The notes beneath the pieces are model-generated. The model was not told the origin of the DNA. It searched no databases and saw nothing but the letters and a program-made list of their open reading frames with translations. 64,000 nt of DNA from Clostridiaceae bacterium. Its GTDB lineage: Bacteria; Bacillota; Clostridia; Peptostreptococcales; Natronincolaceae. The stretch lies in contig JAFIFG010000111.1 of assembly GCA_020832135.1 (NCBI GenBank), forward strand, positions 1 through 64,000. The letters are read 5' to 3'. Of this stretch, positions 53,509-62,857 are shown in pieces. The position numbers and the translations under genes were made by a program. The stretch's first letter is position 1. Each line of letters starts with the position of its first letter.

Positions 53509-54591
53509 TGAGATAACTTTTCTATACCAAAAAATTTTTTTGAAAGCAGTATGCTCCATATACTTCCCTAAGTATTCTTTTATCTCTACAGGAAATTCTA
53601 ATGCGATGTTTGTGTTCTCTTCCTGCTTACTTATATATTTTATTAAATCACTGTATACCTCCTCCAATATCTCCTTATCATATATACTAATAGGTTCCAT
53701 CAAGATTACATATCGATAGAGCTTTTTATCATTTAAATCAATGAGCTCTTTTAAAATAAATACTGTTCTTTGGGGCTCATTATAAATAAACTTTTCTATC
53801 TTAATTATCTTCTTTTTCCCTATAGCTCTATCATATAGATAGGTCATGGGAAAAATACGGGCAGCTGATATGTACTGATTTAGTGTTTTAATATCTAAAT
53901 CCTCCATTTTAATATTTTGTATCTTATGTTCTTTTAATGAACTATCTTTTAATATGTTATTTTTGATCTTTACTTTCCCTTTATATACTTCAGATAATTC
54001 TAAAAAACCTAATTGTTTTAATTGTTCCTGAGACAAGTTACTACTATTAGAAGCAATGTCTAGATTGTAAACTCTTTTTTCTTTTAGAAGATTGTCTAAA
54101 AATCTTATTATGCCTGTTAGGACGTCTTTTTTATGATAGGATTTACTTAAGTTAAATACATAAATAAAACCATATACTCCATAGGGCATAGGTTCTTCAT
54201 GAAAATCTATCCCAATATAACCTACCACCTTATTTTCATCGGTAAGTAGGTAAAAGCTCTCCTTATTAAAATCCTGTTGCTCTTTAAAAGCATCTACCAC
54301 TTCACTTAATGTTTTAGATAAAGGATTTTTATAGGATACCAAAGAAGTTATTTTTACATTTTTATATGTTTTTTTATCGGGAGTTGTATCTATGGTTTTT
54401 AACTTATATAATAGATTTTGCAAACCATAAACAGCGGTTTTTTTAAGTGTATCTAGTTGGTATTTATAGTTTTCAGTTTCTTTAATTTTATATGCAATAT
54501 ACTCTTCTACAGTACTGTTTTCTTTTTTGCTCTGTTCTTTTAATTTAATATAAAGATCTTCACTTATCTCTATCTCTAACCTTCTTTTCAT
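53506..54591 (-). CDS. Ribbon-helix-helix-like start plus GNAT-type domain protein
   Basis: About 361 residues. Residues 1-40 (MKRRLEIEISEDLYIKLKEQ) resemble CopG/Arc-type ribbon-helix-helix domains. Around 120-230 is a GNAT-like domain (FYLLTDENKVVGYIGIDFHEE; VLTGIIRFLDNLLKEKRVYNLDIASNSSNLSQ; KQLGFLELSEVYKG). About 130 residues of unknown type follow. The ATG at 54591 has AAAGGAGG seven bases before it; the longer frame to 54618 has none. It may be a DNA-binding acetyltransferase, but the RHH part is weak evidence. It is not clearly linked to its neighbours. Confidence 0.6.
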   Translation of the reverse strand: MKRRLEIEISEDLYIKLKEQSKKENSTVEEYIAYKIKETENYKYQLDTLKKTAVYGLQNLLYKLKTIDTTPDKKTYKNVKITSLVSYKNPLSKTLSEVVDAFKEQQDFNKESFYLLTDENKVVGYIGIDFHEEPMPYGVYGFIYVFNLSKSYHKKDVLTGIIRFLDNLLKEKRVYNLDIASNSSNLSQEQLKQLGFLELSEVYKGKVKIKNNILKDSSLKEHKIQNIKMEDLDIKTLNQYISAARIFPMTYLYDRAIGKKKIIKIEKFIYNEPQRTVFILKELIDLNDKKLYRYVILMEPISIYDKEILEEVYSDLIKYISKQEENTNIALEFPVEIKEYLGKYMEHTAFKKIFWYRKVIS

Positions 54592-54665
54592 TTTCCTGCC
54601 TCCTTTCCTTATTAACATATTGAAACTAAATTTAATTTATAACTGTAAATAATACAAAAAATAAA

Positions 54666-54699
54666 TAAAAAGGTTGCAATTTAAACTGCAACCTTTTTG
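54666..54699 (-). terminator. Terminator of the ornithine operon
   Basis: AAAAAGGTTGCA pairs with TGCAACCTTTTT around about eight bases, next to the stop of the racemase gene, which is last in the operon. Confidence 0.88.
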
Positions 54700-54702
54700 T
54701 AA

Positions 54703-55767
54703 CTACTTTATAATATTTTTATATACATATTCGCTTGTCATTAAAGACATAAGTGCACCATAGCCCAGAGCAAACTGTAATTCATCTCCCACCTTCAATG
54801 GTTCGCTACTATCAGTAATGTCTACAATTAAATGATCACTACTACTACCTAATATGCTAATATTCTTGTCCATAGGTGTAATTTCATGCATACCAAAATC
54901 CTGCTTCCCTACTGCTAAAATTGCTCTTTGACGTACTCCTCTATCATTGAATGTAGGAACATTTCCAAAAGCATCTCTGCCAATTTCTCCTATGGGAACA
55001 GATGGTTTTTCTTTTATTTCTACGATTTCTGCTACTAATTTAAATACATCTTGATATTGATCCTCTAGAATTTTTCCATATGCACTTTCTGTACCTAGTA
55101 AAATAGCTTCGCCTAAACGTAATTGGTTAATTCCTTGTACCATCCTACTTTCTTCTACTAGGTAGATACTACTGGAATTTCCTCCACTAATAATTTCTAA
55201 TTTTACATCAAAGTTTTCTTCTATATACTTTCCTAGGTTAACCAACCTGCCTAGGTTTTTTTCATCTGGTATAACACCACCAAAACAGGTAAGATTAGTA
55301 CCAATTCCAATGGGCTGAATATGCTTTAAAGTCTTTAATTCATCAAATATTGCATCAATTTGCTTTTCGTCAAAGATACCTTCCCTCAAGTCGCCAAGGT
55401 CTATCATTAATATTATTTTATGAAGTTTGTTTTGTGCTGCAGCATATTTATTTAAAGCTTTCATTGTTTCCATTTCCGAATTTAAGCTTATATCTGCATA
55501 TTGCACTACTTTTTCAGCTTGACTGATCATAGGAAGTCTTAATAGTATTTTTTCTAATGGAAATTCCTTAAGCTTTATTAAGTTCTCTACTCTAGAATCA
55601 GCTAAATATTTCACTCCAGCTTCCACTATTGCTTTAGCTATTTCCGGTACGGCACAGAAACCTTTTGTAACTGCAGCAATATGAACACCATGCTGTTGGT
55701 ACTTATTTACCATATTATTAGCATTATGCTTTAATTTATCATAATTAATGTCTATTCTCGGATTCAT
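54703..55767 (-). CDS. orr: Ornithine racemase (alanine-racemase-fold PLP enzyme)
   Basis: 354 residues with the N-terminal fold of alanine racemases. The PLP lysine lies in GVHIAAVTKGFCAVPEIAKA (about residue 35). LMIDLGDLREGIFDEKQID and GGNSSSIYL are family-like. It is probably the ornithine racemase that turns L- into D-ornithine for OraSE, as in Acetoanaerobium (Clostridium) sticklandii. Context is strong: it follows the mutase genes directly. Members of this fold that act on other amino acids are the alternative. Confidence 0.88.
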   Translation of the reverse strand: MNPRIDINYDKLKHNANNMVNKYQQHGVHIAAVTKGFCAVPEIAKAIVEAGVKYLADSRVENLIKLKEFPLEKILLRLPMISQAEKVVQYADISLNSEMETMKALNKYAAAQNKLHKIILMIDLGDLREGIFDEKQIDAIFDELKTLKHIQPIGIGTNLTCFGGVIPDEKNLGRLVNLGKYIEENFDVKLEIISGGNSSSIYLVEESRMVQGINQLRLGEAILLGTESAYGKILEDQYQDVFKLVAEIVEIKEKPSVPIGEIGRDAFGNVPTFNDRGVRQRAILAVGKQDFGMHEITPMDKNISILGSSSDHLIVDITDSSEPLKVGDELQFALGYGALMSLMTSEYVYKNIIK

Positions 55768-55778
55768 CCTGTCACCCC

Positions 55779-57137
55779 TTAGTCTATTTCCATACTTTGC
55801 TTCATCAAGCTCAAAGCAGCTTCTGGATACCTTTTTGATAGTACACCTAAGGAAGCCATAATATAATCATTATCAATTAAAACCTTTGCTCCTTCTGTTG
55901 GTAATAACATATTATCACTATTCTTACCAACCACAGATTTTAGTATTTCTACCCTTTTAGGTAACCTTGTTAAAGCTCCCCCTGTACCTACTACATATTT
56001 TATATTAGACAAATCTTTACCTTCTGCTATAGTGGTCTTTCCACCAGGTCCATAAAGATGCCTTAATTTTCCTACATGTCGCTCTAAAGCCACCGATACA
56101 GCTTCTTGAGTCAATCTTTCTACAAACTTGATTTCATCCTTAGTTTCAGGGATTGGCTTATGGGTTTCAATCATTTCCTCTATATTTATATCTAGCTGTT
56201 GCAGCAATTTATCTCTGCCTATTTTTTCTACAATATTTAGCATATTTACATAAACACCAAGGTCACCTTCAACTGTTCGCTTAGCTAGAGGTTCTGGACT
56301 AATTAAAATTCGATTTATTTCTTCACTGCCCTCTGTTACGGAATGTAAATCTGTTGTAGCACCACCTACGTCAAAGGTAATTAAGTCCCCTAACTCTTCC
56401 TTCAACAGCTTAGAAGCCTCCATAACAGCTCCAGGGGTTGGAATGATTGGTCCGTTTACCATTTCCTTTACCTTTTGCATTCCAGGTGCATGAATAATAT
56501 GCTCTTCAAATACATCCTGTATTACTTCTCTTGTAGGTTCTATATTTAGTTGATCTATCTTTGGATAAACATTTTCTACAATATATAATTTGTTTTCTTT
56601 ATCTTTAAAAATCTCTTTGATTTCTTCTTGGTTTTCAATATTACCGGCATAGATTATAGGTGTTTGAAGATTCAATTCCGCTATCCTTTCAGCATTGTAT
56701 ATAGCAGTATCGCATTCTCCATAATCTACTCCACCAGCGATTAATATAATATTTGGTTTTACTTCTGTTAGTTGTTTTATATCTGTTCTCTTTAGCTTGC
56801 CAGCTGTTATTTTATGAATAATTGCCCCCGCTCCTAAGGCTGCTTCCTTTGCAGCTCGGACGGTCATGTCATAAACTAATCCATGGACTGTCATTTTCAA
56901 ACCTCCGGCAGCACTACTGGTGGCTAGCATCTCATCATATTCAATTTTATCTACACCTAAATTTGTCCTTAAACTTTCTATGGCTCCTTGGAGACCGATA
57001 TTTACATCTCCCTCAAAAACGGTGGTTGGAAATTGACCCTGCCCAATAAATTTTGGGCAAGGTGTATGAATGTCCTGAAAAGCATTGACAACTGTAGTAG
57101 TACTACCGATCTCAGCTACAAGAACATTAATTTTCAT
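55779..57137 (-). CDS. GlmL/MutL-family protein (aminomutase reactivase)
   Basis: 452 residues with an actin-like ATPase fold (VLVAEIGSTTTVVNAFQ at the N-terminus; LITFDVGGATTDLHSVTEG near 250; VVGTGGALTRLP near 385). The family is MutL/GlmL, thought to reactivate B12-dependent aminomutases by exchanging damaged cofactor. Its start overlaps oraE by 11 bases. A copy of this gene sits in the ornithine cluster of related amino-acid-fermenting Clostridia. Confidence 0.9.
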   Translation of the reverse strand: MKINVLVAEIGSTTTVVNAFQDIHTPCPKFIGQGQFPTTVFEGDVNIGLQGAIESLRTNLGVDKIEYDEMLATSSAAGGLKMTVHGLVYDMTVRAAKEAALGAGAIIHKITAGKLKRTDIKQLTEVKPNIILIAGGVDYGECDTAIYNAERIAELNLQTPIIYAGNIENQEEIKEIFKDKENKLYIVENVYPKIDQLNIEPTREVIQDVFEEHIIHAPGMQKVKEMVNGPIIPTPGAVMEASKLLKEELGDLITFDVGGATTDLHSVTEGSEEINRILISPEPLAKRTVEGDLGVYVNMLNIVEKIGRDKLLQQLDINIEEMIETHKPIPETKDEIKFVERLTQEAVSVALERHVGKLRHLYGPGGKTTIAEGKDLSNIKYVVGTGGALTRLPKRVEILKSVVGKNSDNMLLPTEGAKVLIDNDYIMASLGVLSKRYPEAALSLMKQSMEID

Positions 57138-59337
57138 TTTTCATTTCCTTTCTTCTATTAACTAAAAATGTCGCTACATGAACACCTTTGGTTCCTCTAC
57201 CAAATCCAGCATCAACACCTTGTTTAACAGCCGTCTCAGGAGTAACTTGAGTACCACCTGCTAGGATCATGATATTGTCACGAATTCCCTTTTCTACACA
57301 AAGCTCATGGATTCGTTTCATGTTTTTGTAGTGAATATCATCATGACTAATAATAGTTGAAGCCATAATAGCATCAGCATTCATTTCTATAGCTGCATCT
57401 ACTAGCTTTTCTATCGATACAGAAGTTCCTAAATAATGACATTCTATACCATATTTTTCTATTCCACCATGTTTAATATCAATAATTTCTCTAAGACCTA
57501 CGGAATGTTCGTCTTCTCCAACGGTTCCAGCAACAATCTTCATAGGCTCTTTTTCAATGCCTTCTCTAATCTCATCATCCGACATAATTTCTGGCTCTGG
57601 AGGAATAACTAGATCATTTGTATCAATACTAAATCCTACTCGGCCCTTTAATTCAATTCTAGTACCTTCAGATGGGTGCATTTCTTCTTTGTGGATGACT
57701 TCTACATCTTCTAGACCCATTTTTTTAGCCATTTCAAGTGCTGTAAATTCAGCTACTCTCTTTGGTAACGGTAGGAAAAGGTTAAACATAATATAGCCAT
57801 CTCCTGCCCACTCTACCTCCGGCTTAAATCTACTGGACTCTCTTAATTCCTTTGTTTCTTCTAATCTTACATTTACATTATCATTTTCATCTAATTCATC
57901 TATATAAATGATTTTTTCTGGTTTTTCTAAAGTCGTACCATCAATTACTTTAGCAGGACTTTCTTCTGAAGCTAATTCATATTGTTCTACATTGTTATAT
58001 CCAAAGTGAGCAGTTACAGGAGCAAAATAATCCTCATCTCTTTCATAAACTGTACCGACTCCTACACCGCCATCCATTTTACGTGCTATACCATCACCAT
58101 TTCTTTCAGGATAGTATCCAGAATCTACAAAAAATCCTTGTTCTACAGCATTAAAGTAACCACCTACTTCTAACACTTCCTCCATGAAAAGCACAGCTCT
58201 TTCTTTTAACTCTCTAGCTTTTTCTCGTAGCACACCTTCATTTTTTAATTCAATCATATCCATTAAGCCGTCCATACCTACGAGGGCTTGTTTTGCTGTA
58301 TCACAAGCTTCAATGTTGTATATATGCCACGGAACATTTCTACCTTCATCAGGAGTAATTGTTGATTGTATTTCGGCTCTTGTCAATCTTGAGATTAATA
58401 GATTTAGTACGTGTGTTACAGTAGCTTCTCTAGTGGAAGACTCCATATACTTGGTATTCATTTGAGCTCTCATTTTGTACTCTATAAATAATTCTCTAAG
58501 TGCTAAAGCATAAGGTAAATCTAAAGTCATACAAGGTGCAGGTGGTGCTGTCGGTGGTACAGTAGATAGACATATATTTTCCTTCTTCATACCAACCTTT
58601 ACAGAGTAGATAGAGTTAAGGGCATGTTGAACCATTAGCTCCGGCATAACTTTCCATGCTTCTCTAGCGGTAGCATTGGCATTATGAGCACCATCTATTT
58701 GTGCAATATCTGCCCATACCATAATACCTTTAGCTTCAGCAGCATCTACAAAAGATCTGATCATATTGATATTTCTATATAGTACATTATATTGTGGGTC
58801 CTGATGTGCACCATTAACTCCTTCTTCAGCAAACATAACAGCGATTTCAGGACCTGCAACACCACTGATATAGGAGTGATAGTTGATTGGTCTACCAACT
58901 TCTTCCTCAATATAATCTAGTGCTTTTCTTTGTGCTCTAACTTGCTTTCTTGTTATTGGAATACCACCGATTCCTTGAGGAGTACCTTCGATCAAACCAT
59001 CAAAGTGACTTTGTCCAGCAGTTCTAATAACCATAATATGATCAGCACCATGCCAAGCAGCCATTCTCATACGACGAATATCATCTTCAAATCTACCAGA
59101 AGCTATTTCTGTAGTTATGGAAGACATAGGCTGTGGATCAATATCATTAAAATATTTTGCAGATGGAAGAGGTGTGCTATTTTTTAATGGTGTTGAACAA
59201 TCTTTGAAGGTAAAAGGCCCCATTTGTAAGTTTTCTTCTTTTTTTCTCCAAACCCAACCTCTACGCTTAGGTGTATATTTGTCTAAATCTTTCAAAATAT
59301 TTTTTATGTTTAATTTTTCATTTGGCTTTAATTCCAT
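57127..59337 (-). CDS. oraE: D-ornithine 4,5-aminomutase, large subunit
   Basis: 736 residues. N-terminal PLP-binding TIM barrel (GRFEDDIRRMRMAAWHGADHIMV; SYISGVAGPEIAVMFAEEGVN) and C-terminal B12-binding domain. The cobalamin motif DEHSVG has His at 611; lysine 622 lies 11 residues later in IIDIKHGG. This matches the known pair His618/Lys629 of the sticklandii enzyme. It moves the terminal amino group of D-ornithine to C4, giving 2,4-diaminopentanoate, with OraS. The gene follows oraS without a gap (the two share one base). Confidence 0.96.
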   Translation of the reverse strand: MELKPNEKLNIKNILKDLDKYTPKRRGWVWRKKEENLQMGPFTFKDCSTPLKNSTPLPSAKYFNDIDPQPMSSITTEIASGRFEDDIRRMRMAAWHGADHIMVIRTAGQSHFDGLIEGTPQGIGGIPITRKQVRAQRKALDYIEEEVGRPINYHSYISGVAGPEIAVMFAEEGVNGAHQDPQYNVLYRNINMIRSFVDAAEAKGIMVWADIAQIDGAHNANATAREAWKVMPELMVQHALNSIYSVKVGMKKENICLSTVPPTAPPAPCMTLDLPYALALRELFIEYKMRAQMNTKYMESSTREATVTHVLNLLISRLTRAEIQSTITPDEGRNVPWHIYNIEACDTAKQALVGMDGLMDMIELKNEGVLREKARELKERAVLFMEEVLEVGGYFNAVEQGFFVDSGYYPERNGDGIARKMDGGVGVGTVYERDEDYFAPVTAHFGYNNVEQYELASEESPAKVIDGTTLEKPEKIIYIDELDENDNVNVRLEETKELRESSRFKPEVEWAGDGYIMFNLFLPLPKRVAEFTALEMAKKMGLEDVEVIHKEEMHPSEGTRIELKGRVGFSIDTNDLVIPPEPEIMSDDEIREGIEKEPMKIVAGTVGEDEHSVGLREIIDIKHGGIEKYGIECHYLGTSVSIEKLVDAAIEMNADAIMASTIISHDDIHYKNMKRIHELCVEKGIRDNIMILAGGTQVTPETAVKQGVDAGFGRGTKGVHVATFLVNRRKEMKNEN

Positions 59338-59702
59338 TACTTAGCACCTCCTTTGAACATAGCTGTAGCTTCATCCCATAATTGACCTTCTGCCAACTTA
59401 AGTCCAGCTTCACGAACATCTAACCCTTTTTCCTTAGCTAGTTTATACACTACATGTCCAGCACCTTTACCCATTAGACCTCTGTCCATAACACCCTCAA
59501 CGATAGCTTTTGCTTCCATACTTGAAAATCCCATACGTAAGAGGACAGATCTTTCGATAGAAGGTGTTGTATTCTTTTTAGCTAAGTCAATCATTGGATC
59601 TACTAATTTCTCTGCTAACCCCCAAAATCTTTGCTCTAATTGTTCATCACTTAAATCCTTTAAGTGTTGTCGTCTTTGTTGAAAATCATCTGCTCTTTTC
59701 AT
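59337..59702 (-). CDS. oraS: D-ornithine 4,5-aminomutase, small subunit
   Basis: 121 residues, full length. DDFQQRRQHLKDLSDEQLEQRFWGLAEKLVDPMIDLAKKNTTPSIERSVLLRMGFSSMEA is characteristic. It stabilises the OraE complex. Its stop codon touches the start codon of oraE, so stoichiometric translation is expected. Confidence 0.95.
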   Translation of the reverse strand: MKRADDFQQRRQHLKDLSDEQLEQRFWGLAEKLVDPMIDLAKKNTTPSIERSVLLRMGFSSMEAKAIVEGVMDRGLMGKGAGHVVYKLAKEKGLDVREAGLKLAEGQLWDEATAMFKGGAK

Positions 59703-59725
59703 TTTTACACCTCCGAAATTAATGT

Positions 59726-61147
59726 TTATATAATATTAACTCCTAATTCCTTCAGCACACCTTCTACAAATTCTACAGTGGCTTTACAATCAACAGCTAA
59801 GAATTCTATATCTTCTTTACTTACAGATTTAACTTCATTAAATGTCACACAGTTTTTAATATAAGAAGTACGAAGTTTTTCCATTTCTACTTCCCTTGCT
59901 TTTATTAAGGATGGGTGTGATGGTAAAATGATATTTTCACCTTGTATTTCCTCATCTGGATTACCGAACAATATTTTAATACCATTTTCTCTGGCAAAGG
60001 TTAACTGTGGCTGTATATGCTTTCCTGCACCAGTATACTCAGTCTCTTGCACTACGATAATCTCATCTTCATTCATTTCTTGAGCCAATGCCAACGCTGC
60101 AGCCAAAGCTGTATTACCGGCAGGTCCTCTTTCTAATCCTTCTATTTGAGCTAATGCTTCTGTCATATAGAATACTTCACCTTGGTTAACAATTACATAT
60201 CTATCCATATAGCGTAACGGTCTTGCAGCAGATCTAGGAACATCTGAACGATCTGGCCATGTGGCAAAAGGTATACCAAATCCAGTGTGTCCTGTAGTAA
60301 AAGATTTCTTATTGAATTGACTATCACTGGCCATATGAAGTCCTTTTAAATTTACACTTGCACCCACTATTTGTGTATTCTTAGCTCCGGCCTTCTCAAG
60401 CCCTCTAGCAGTTCCAGTTAGATTGCCTCCACCTGCATTCGTACATATTACTACTTCTGGGTCTTTTCCTTCTCTTTCTCTAAACTCCATTGCTAATTCA
60501 TATCCTAACGTTTCTACACCTGCAATACCAAAAGGAGTATAAAGAGAAGCATTAAAATATCCAGTTTCCTCTAATAGTTTTAAGAATGTGTAGAATAATT
60601 CTGGTCCTACAGTAAGCTGAATTACTTCCGCTCCAAAGGCTTCACATTTTCTAGCTTTTTCAATAATTTCTGGTTGGCCCTTACCAGTACTATCATAGCA
60701 TTCTTGAACAATAATACATTTTAATCCATGCATAGCAGCTTGACTGGCTACAGCTGCACCATAGTTCCCGCTTGTGGCAGCTATAACACCTTTATAACCT
60801 AATTTCTTAGCATGGTATACAGCATTAGCTGCTCTTCTAGCTTTAAAGCTTCCTGATGGATTTGCCGCTTCATCTTTAATAAAGATTCTAGCACCTTTTC
60901 CTTCAGGAGCCAATTTTCTAGCTAAAGCAGTTAAGTTTTTCATCTCTAATAAAGGTGTATTCCCTACCCCTGTTTGTCCTTGGATTTTTTGCATTTCCTG
61001 CAGAGTATAACCGGTTTTCTCCATCATTTTCTCATAATCAAAGGCAATTCCCTTAGACTCGAAAATGGAATAATCAATTCCAACTGCCTTTTTCATGGTT
61101 TCACTACGTCTACCCATGACAGCACTATAACTGTAATCTTTATTCAT
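59726..61147 (-). CDS. ortB: 2-amino-4-ketopentanoate thiolase, beta subunit
   Basis: 473 residues, related to PLP enzymes of the threonine synthase type. The PLP lysine lies in NPSGSFKARRAANAVYH, and the phosphate loop is CTNAGGGNLTGTARGLE. With OrtA it splits 2-amino-4-ketopentanoate and CoA into alanine and acetyl-CoA, the last step of the oxidative ornithine pathway. ATG at 61147 follows GGGGAGGTG; the GTG at 61156 lies in that site. The gene overlaps ortA by eight bases. Confidence 0.95.
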   Translation of the reverse strand: MNKDYSYSAVMGRRSETMKKAVGIDYSIFESKGIAFDYEKMMEKTGYTLQEMQKIQGQTGVGNTPLLEMKNLTALARKLAPEGKGARIFIKDEAANPSGSFKARRAANAVYHAKKLGYKGVIAATSGNYGAAVASQAAMHGLKCIIVQECYDSTGKGQPEIIEKARKCEAFGAEVIQLTVGPELFYTFLKLLEETGYFNASLYTPFGIAGVETLGYELAMEFREREGKDPEVVICTNAGGGNLTGTARGLEKAGAKNTQIVGASVNLKGLHMASDSQFNKKSFTTGHTGFGIPFATWPDRSDVPRSAARPLRYMDRYVIVNQGEVFYMTEALAQIEGLERGPAGNTALAAALALAQEMNEDEIIVVQETEYTGAGKHIQPQLTFARENGIKILFGNPDEEIQGENIILPSHPSLIKAREVEMEKLRTSYIKNCVTFNEVKSVSKEDIEFLAVDCKATVEFVEGVLKELGVNII

Positions 61148-61448
61148 GGTCTTCACCTCCCCATAAAATTCCTCTTAATTGAAGACCTATTTGTAATAAT
61201 TCAGGAACAAACTTTCCATAATCATGATCATAATGAGGATTAACTTCTATTAATTCTCCAGTAACTTTTCTGTCGGTAAGAGTTCTTATCTCTACTCTAT
61301 CTCCTATAGTAGCATCCTGCAGTAAGAAACCCTTGTTCCATAATTCTAATGGTACTTTTTTAGTATCCTCTGGCAAATGTGTGGCTCTTTCACTGGGTTC
61401 TAAAATAATATCATGTATTCTTACCCATGCTCCTTTTTCAACTTTCAT
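61140..61448 (-). CDS. ortA: 2-amino-4-ketopentanoate thiolase, alpha subunit
   Basis: 102 residues, typical of OrtA. It starts KVEKGAWVRIHDIILEPSERATHLPEDTKKVPLELWNKGFL and has VEINPHYDHDYGKFVPEL-type end (here VNPHYDHDYGKF). It is needed with OrtB for thiolase activity. It lies nine bases after ord. Confidence 0.95.
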   Translation of the reverse strand: MKVEKGAWVRIHDIILEPSERATHLPEDTKKVPLELWNKGFLLQDATIGDRVEIRTLTDRKVTGELIEVNPHYDHDYGKFVPELLQIGLQLRGILWGGEDHE

Positions 61449-61457
61449 TATATATCC

Positions 61458-62504
61458 CTACCTTTGTATTAAATTTCTCATATCCCCCATAATTGCTCTT
61501 GGTACTGGTAAATCTAACATAGTTTTTAATCCCGGTAATGCATTAATAACATGTGGAATCATATTTACACACATAGCTATTGTTCCGATTCCTCCTGGTA
61601 TTTCTGGTTTGATCTGCATATTAATATCTGGTGTTCCTTTGATCCATATATAATCTCCAGTATCAACCCCTTCAGTTTCTGGAAGAATTTGTTGTGGATG
61701 CTCCATATCTATTTTCATTTCTCCATCTACATAACCAAATCCACATTGACGGCATCCAGCTACGTTCCCAGCTTCTACCTTTGCATATTTTGATTCTCTT
61801 TCAAACTTAGTTGTAATAGGCTCTCTTGTCTCTTCTATCTTGTCAATATTCCATCCTATACCATCTGCTACCATACGAATAGACTCAGGGAAACCTACAT
61901 GTCCTGCTACTTTACCATTTTTAACACCTTCTTCAAACTCTTCCACGGTTAAACCTACACCTTGCTCTACCATAACAGCTTTTCCGAATGGTGATAAGTC
62001 ATTGATTCTAGCAGCCTTTATGTAATCTACTTCTTCACATGTTCCTGTTAAAGCTAAGATTAATAAGTCAAGCACAAATCCTGGATTAATACCAGTTCCT
62101 AATATACTAATGCCATTTTCTTTAGCTATTTTATCCATTTCTTCAGCTAGTTCTGGCTCTTGTGCTTGTGGATACGCCATCTCTTCTGCTGTTGAAATAA
62201 TATTTATTTTATGCTCTGCTATAAACTTAATTTTATCAAAAGCACCTTTTGTAAAAGAATCCGTTGCTAATAAAGCTACATCGATACCTTCTTGAGCTAC
62301 AACTTCTTCTATTTTATTAGAAATAATTACAGGTTTACGGTCTCCTCTTTCCATTCCTAATACTTCATACATATCTTTTCCAGCTCTTGCTGCATTTCTG
62401 TCACAAATTCCTACTATCTCAACACCCTTTTTCTTCAATAGCATCTCTGCCATCCCACTTCCCATTGCACCAAATCCCCATATAATTACTTTAATATTTT
62501 CCAT
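61458..62504 (-). CDS. ord: 2,4-diaminopentanoate dehydrogenase
   Basis: 348 residues. N-terminal Rossmann motif VIIWGFGAMGSGMAEMLLKK (GxGxxG), then an aspartate-type dinucleotide site and a substrate domain (GTGINPGFVLDLLIL; GVDTGDYIWIKGTPDINMQIKPEIPGGIGT). It oxidatively deaminates 2,4-diaminopentanoate to 2-amino-4-ketopentanoate with NAD(P). It is the first gene in the operon, so its promoter (62573-62588) likely controls the whole pathway. Confidence 0.95.
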   Translation of the reverse strand: MENIKVIIWGFGAMGSGMAEMLLKKKGVEIVGICDRNAARAGKDMYEVLGMERGDRKPVIISNKIEEVVAQEGIDVALLATDSFTKGAFDKIKFIAEHKINIISTAEEMAYPQAQEPELAEEMDKIAKENGISILGTGINPGFVLDLLILALTGTCEEVDYIKAARINDLSPFGKAVMVEQGVGLTVEEFEEGVKNGKVAGHVGFPESIRMVADGIGWNIDKIEETREPITTKFERESKYAKVEAGNVAGCRQCGFGYVDGEMKIDMEHPQQILPETEGVDTGDYIWIKGTPDINMQIKPEIPGGIGTIAMCVNMIPHVINALPGLKTMLDLPVPRAIMGDMRNLIQR

Positions 62505-62572
62505 GTAAATCCCTCCATATTTTTATATTTATTTTATATTTGAAAATAATTTATTTCACACTAGTATTCTTA

Positions 62573-62588
62573 TGCAAGATTATTGCCA
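62573..62588 (-). promoter_or_regulatory. Sigma-54 (-24/-12) promoter of the ornithine operon
   Basis: TGGCAATAATCTTGCA on the minus strand: GG at 62587-62586, ten bases, GC at 62575-62574. This matches TGGCAC-N5-TTGCA with one base difference. It lies 70-84 bases before ord, giving a start site near 62562. Sigma-54 promoters need an activator; none is encoded in the window. Confidence 0.8.
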
Positions 62589-62636
62589 TCTTGTTATTTT
62601 ATCTTCATGATTTGTTGATTTTTATTTTTTAATATT

Positions 62637-62663
62637 CATGCACTTTTTAGAAATTTATGCATG
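62637..62663. promoter_or_regulatory. Inverted repeat upstream of the sigma-54 promoter, possible activator site
   Basis: CATGCA and TGCATG, 15 bases apart, lie about 50-77 bases upstream of the -24 element. This is a reasonable place for a bacterial enhancer-binding protein. The rest of the 350-base gap (62505-62855) is AT-rich without another gene. Confidence 0.5.
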
Positions 62664-62792
62664 TATCAGTGGTCCTCAACCTTTCTTTATCGAATAATGT
62701 CTAAAAACTTCAGTTTATATAAAAGTTATATATATGCACCATTTTACAATATTGCTTATACCCTAAATATATTATTCTAAAATTATTTTGAA

Positions 62793-62857
62793 TAAAAAGC
62801 GAAAACAGCAAATTTAATTGCATGTTAGTGCAAAAAAAATTGCTGTTTTGCTTTTTT
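62793..62857 (-). terminator. Terminator after glyA
   Basis: GCAAAACAGCAA pairs with TTGCTGTTTTCGC (one mismatch) around an AT-rich loop, followed by TTTTT. It lies at the glyA stop. Confidence 0.8.
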
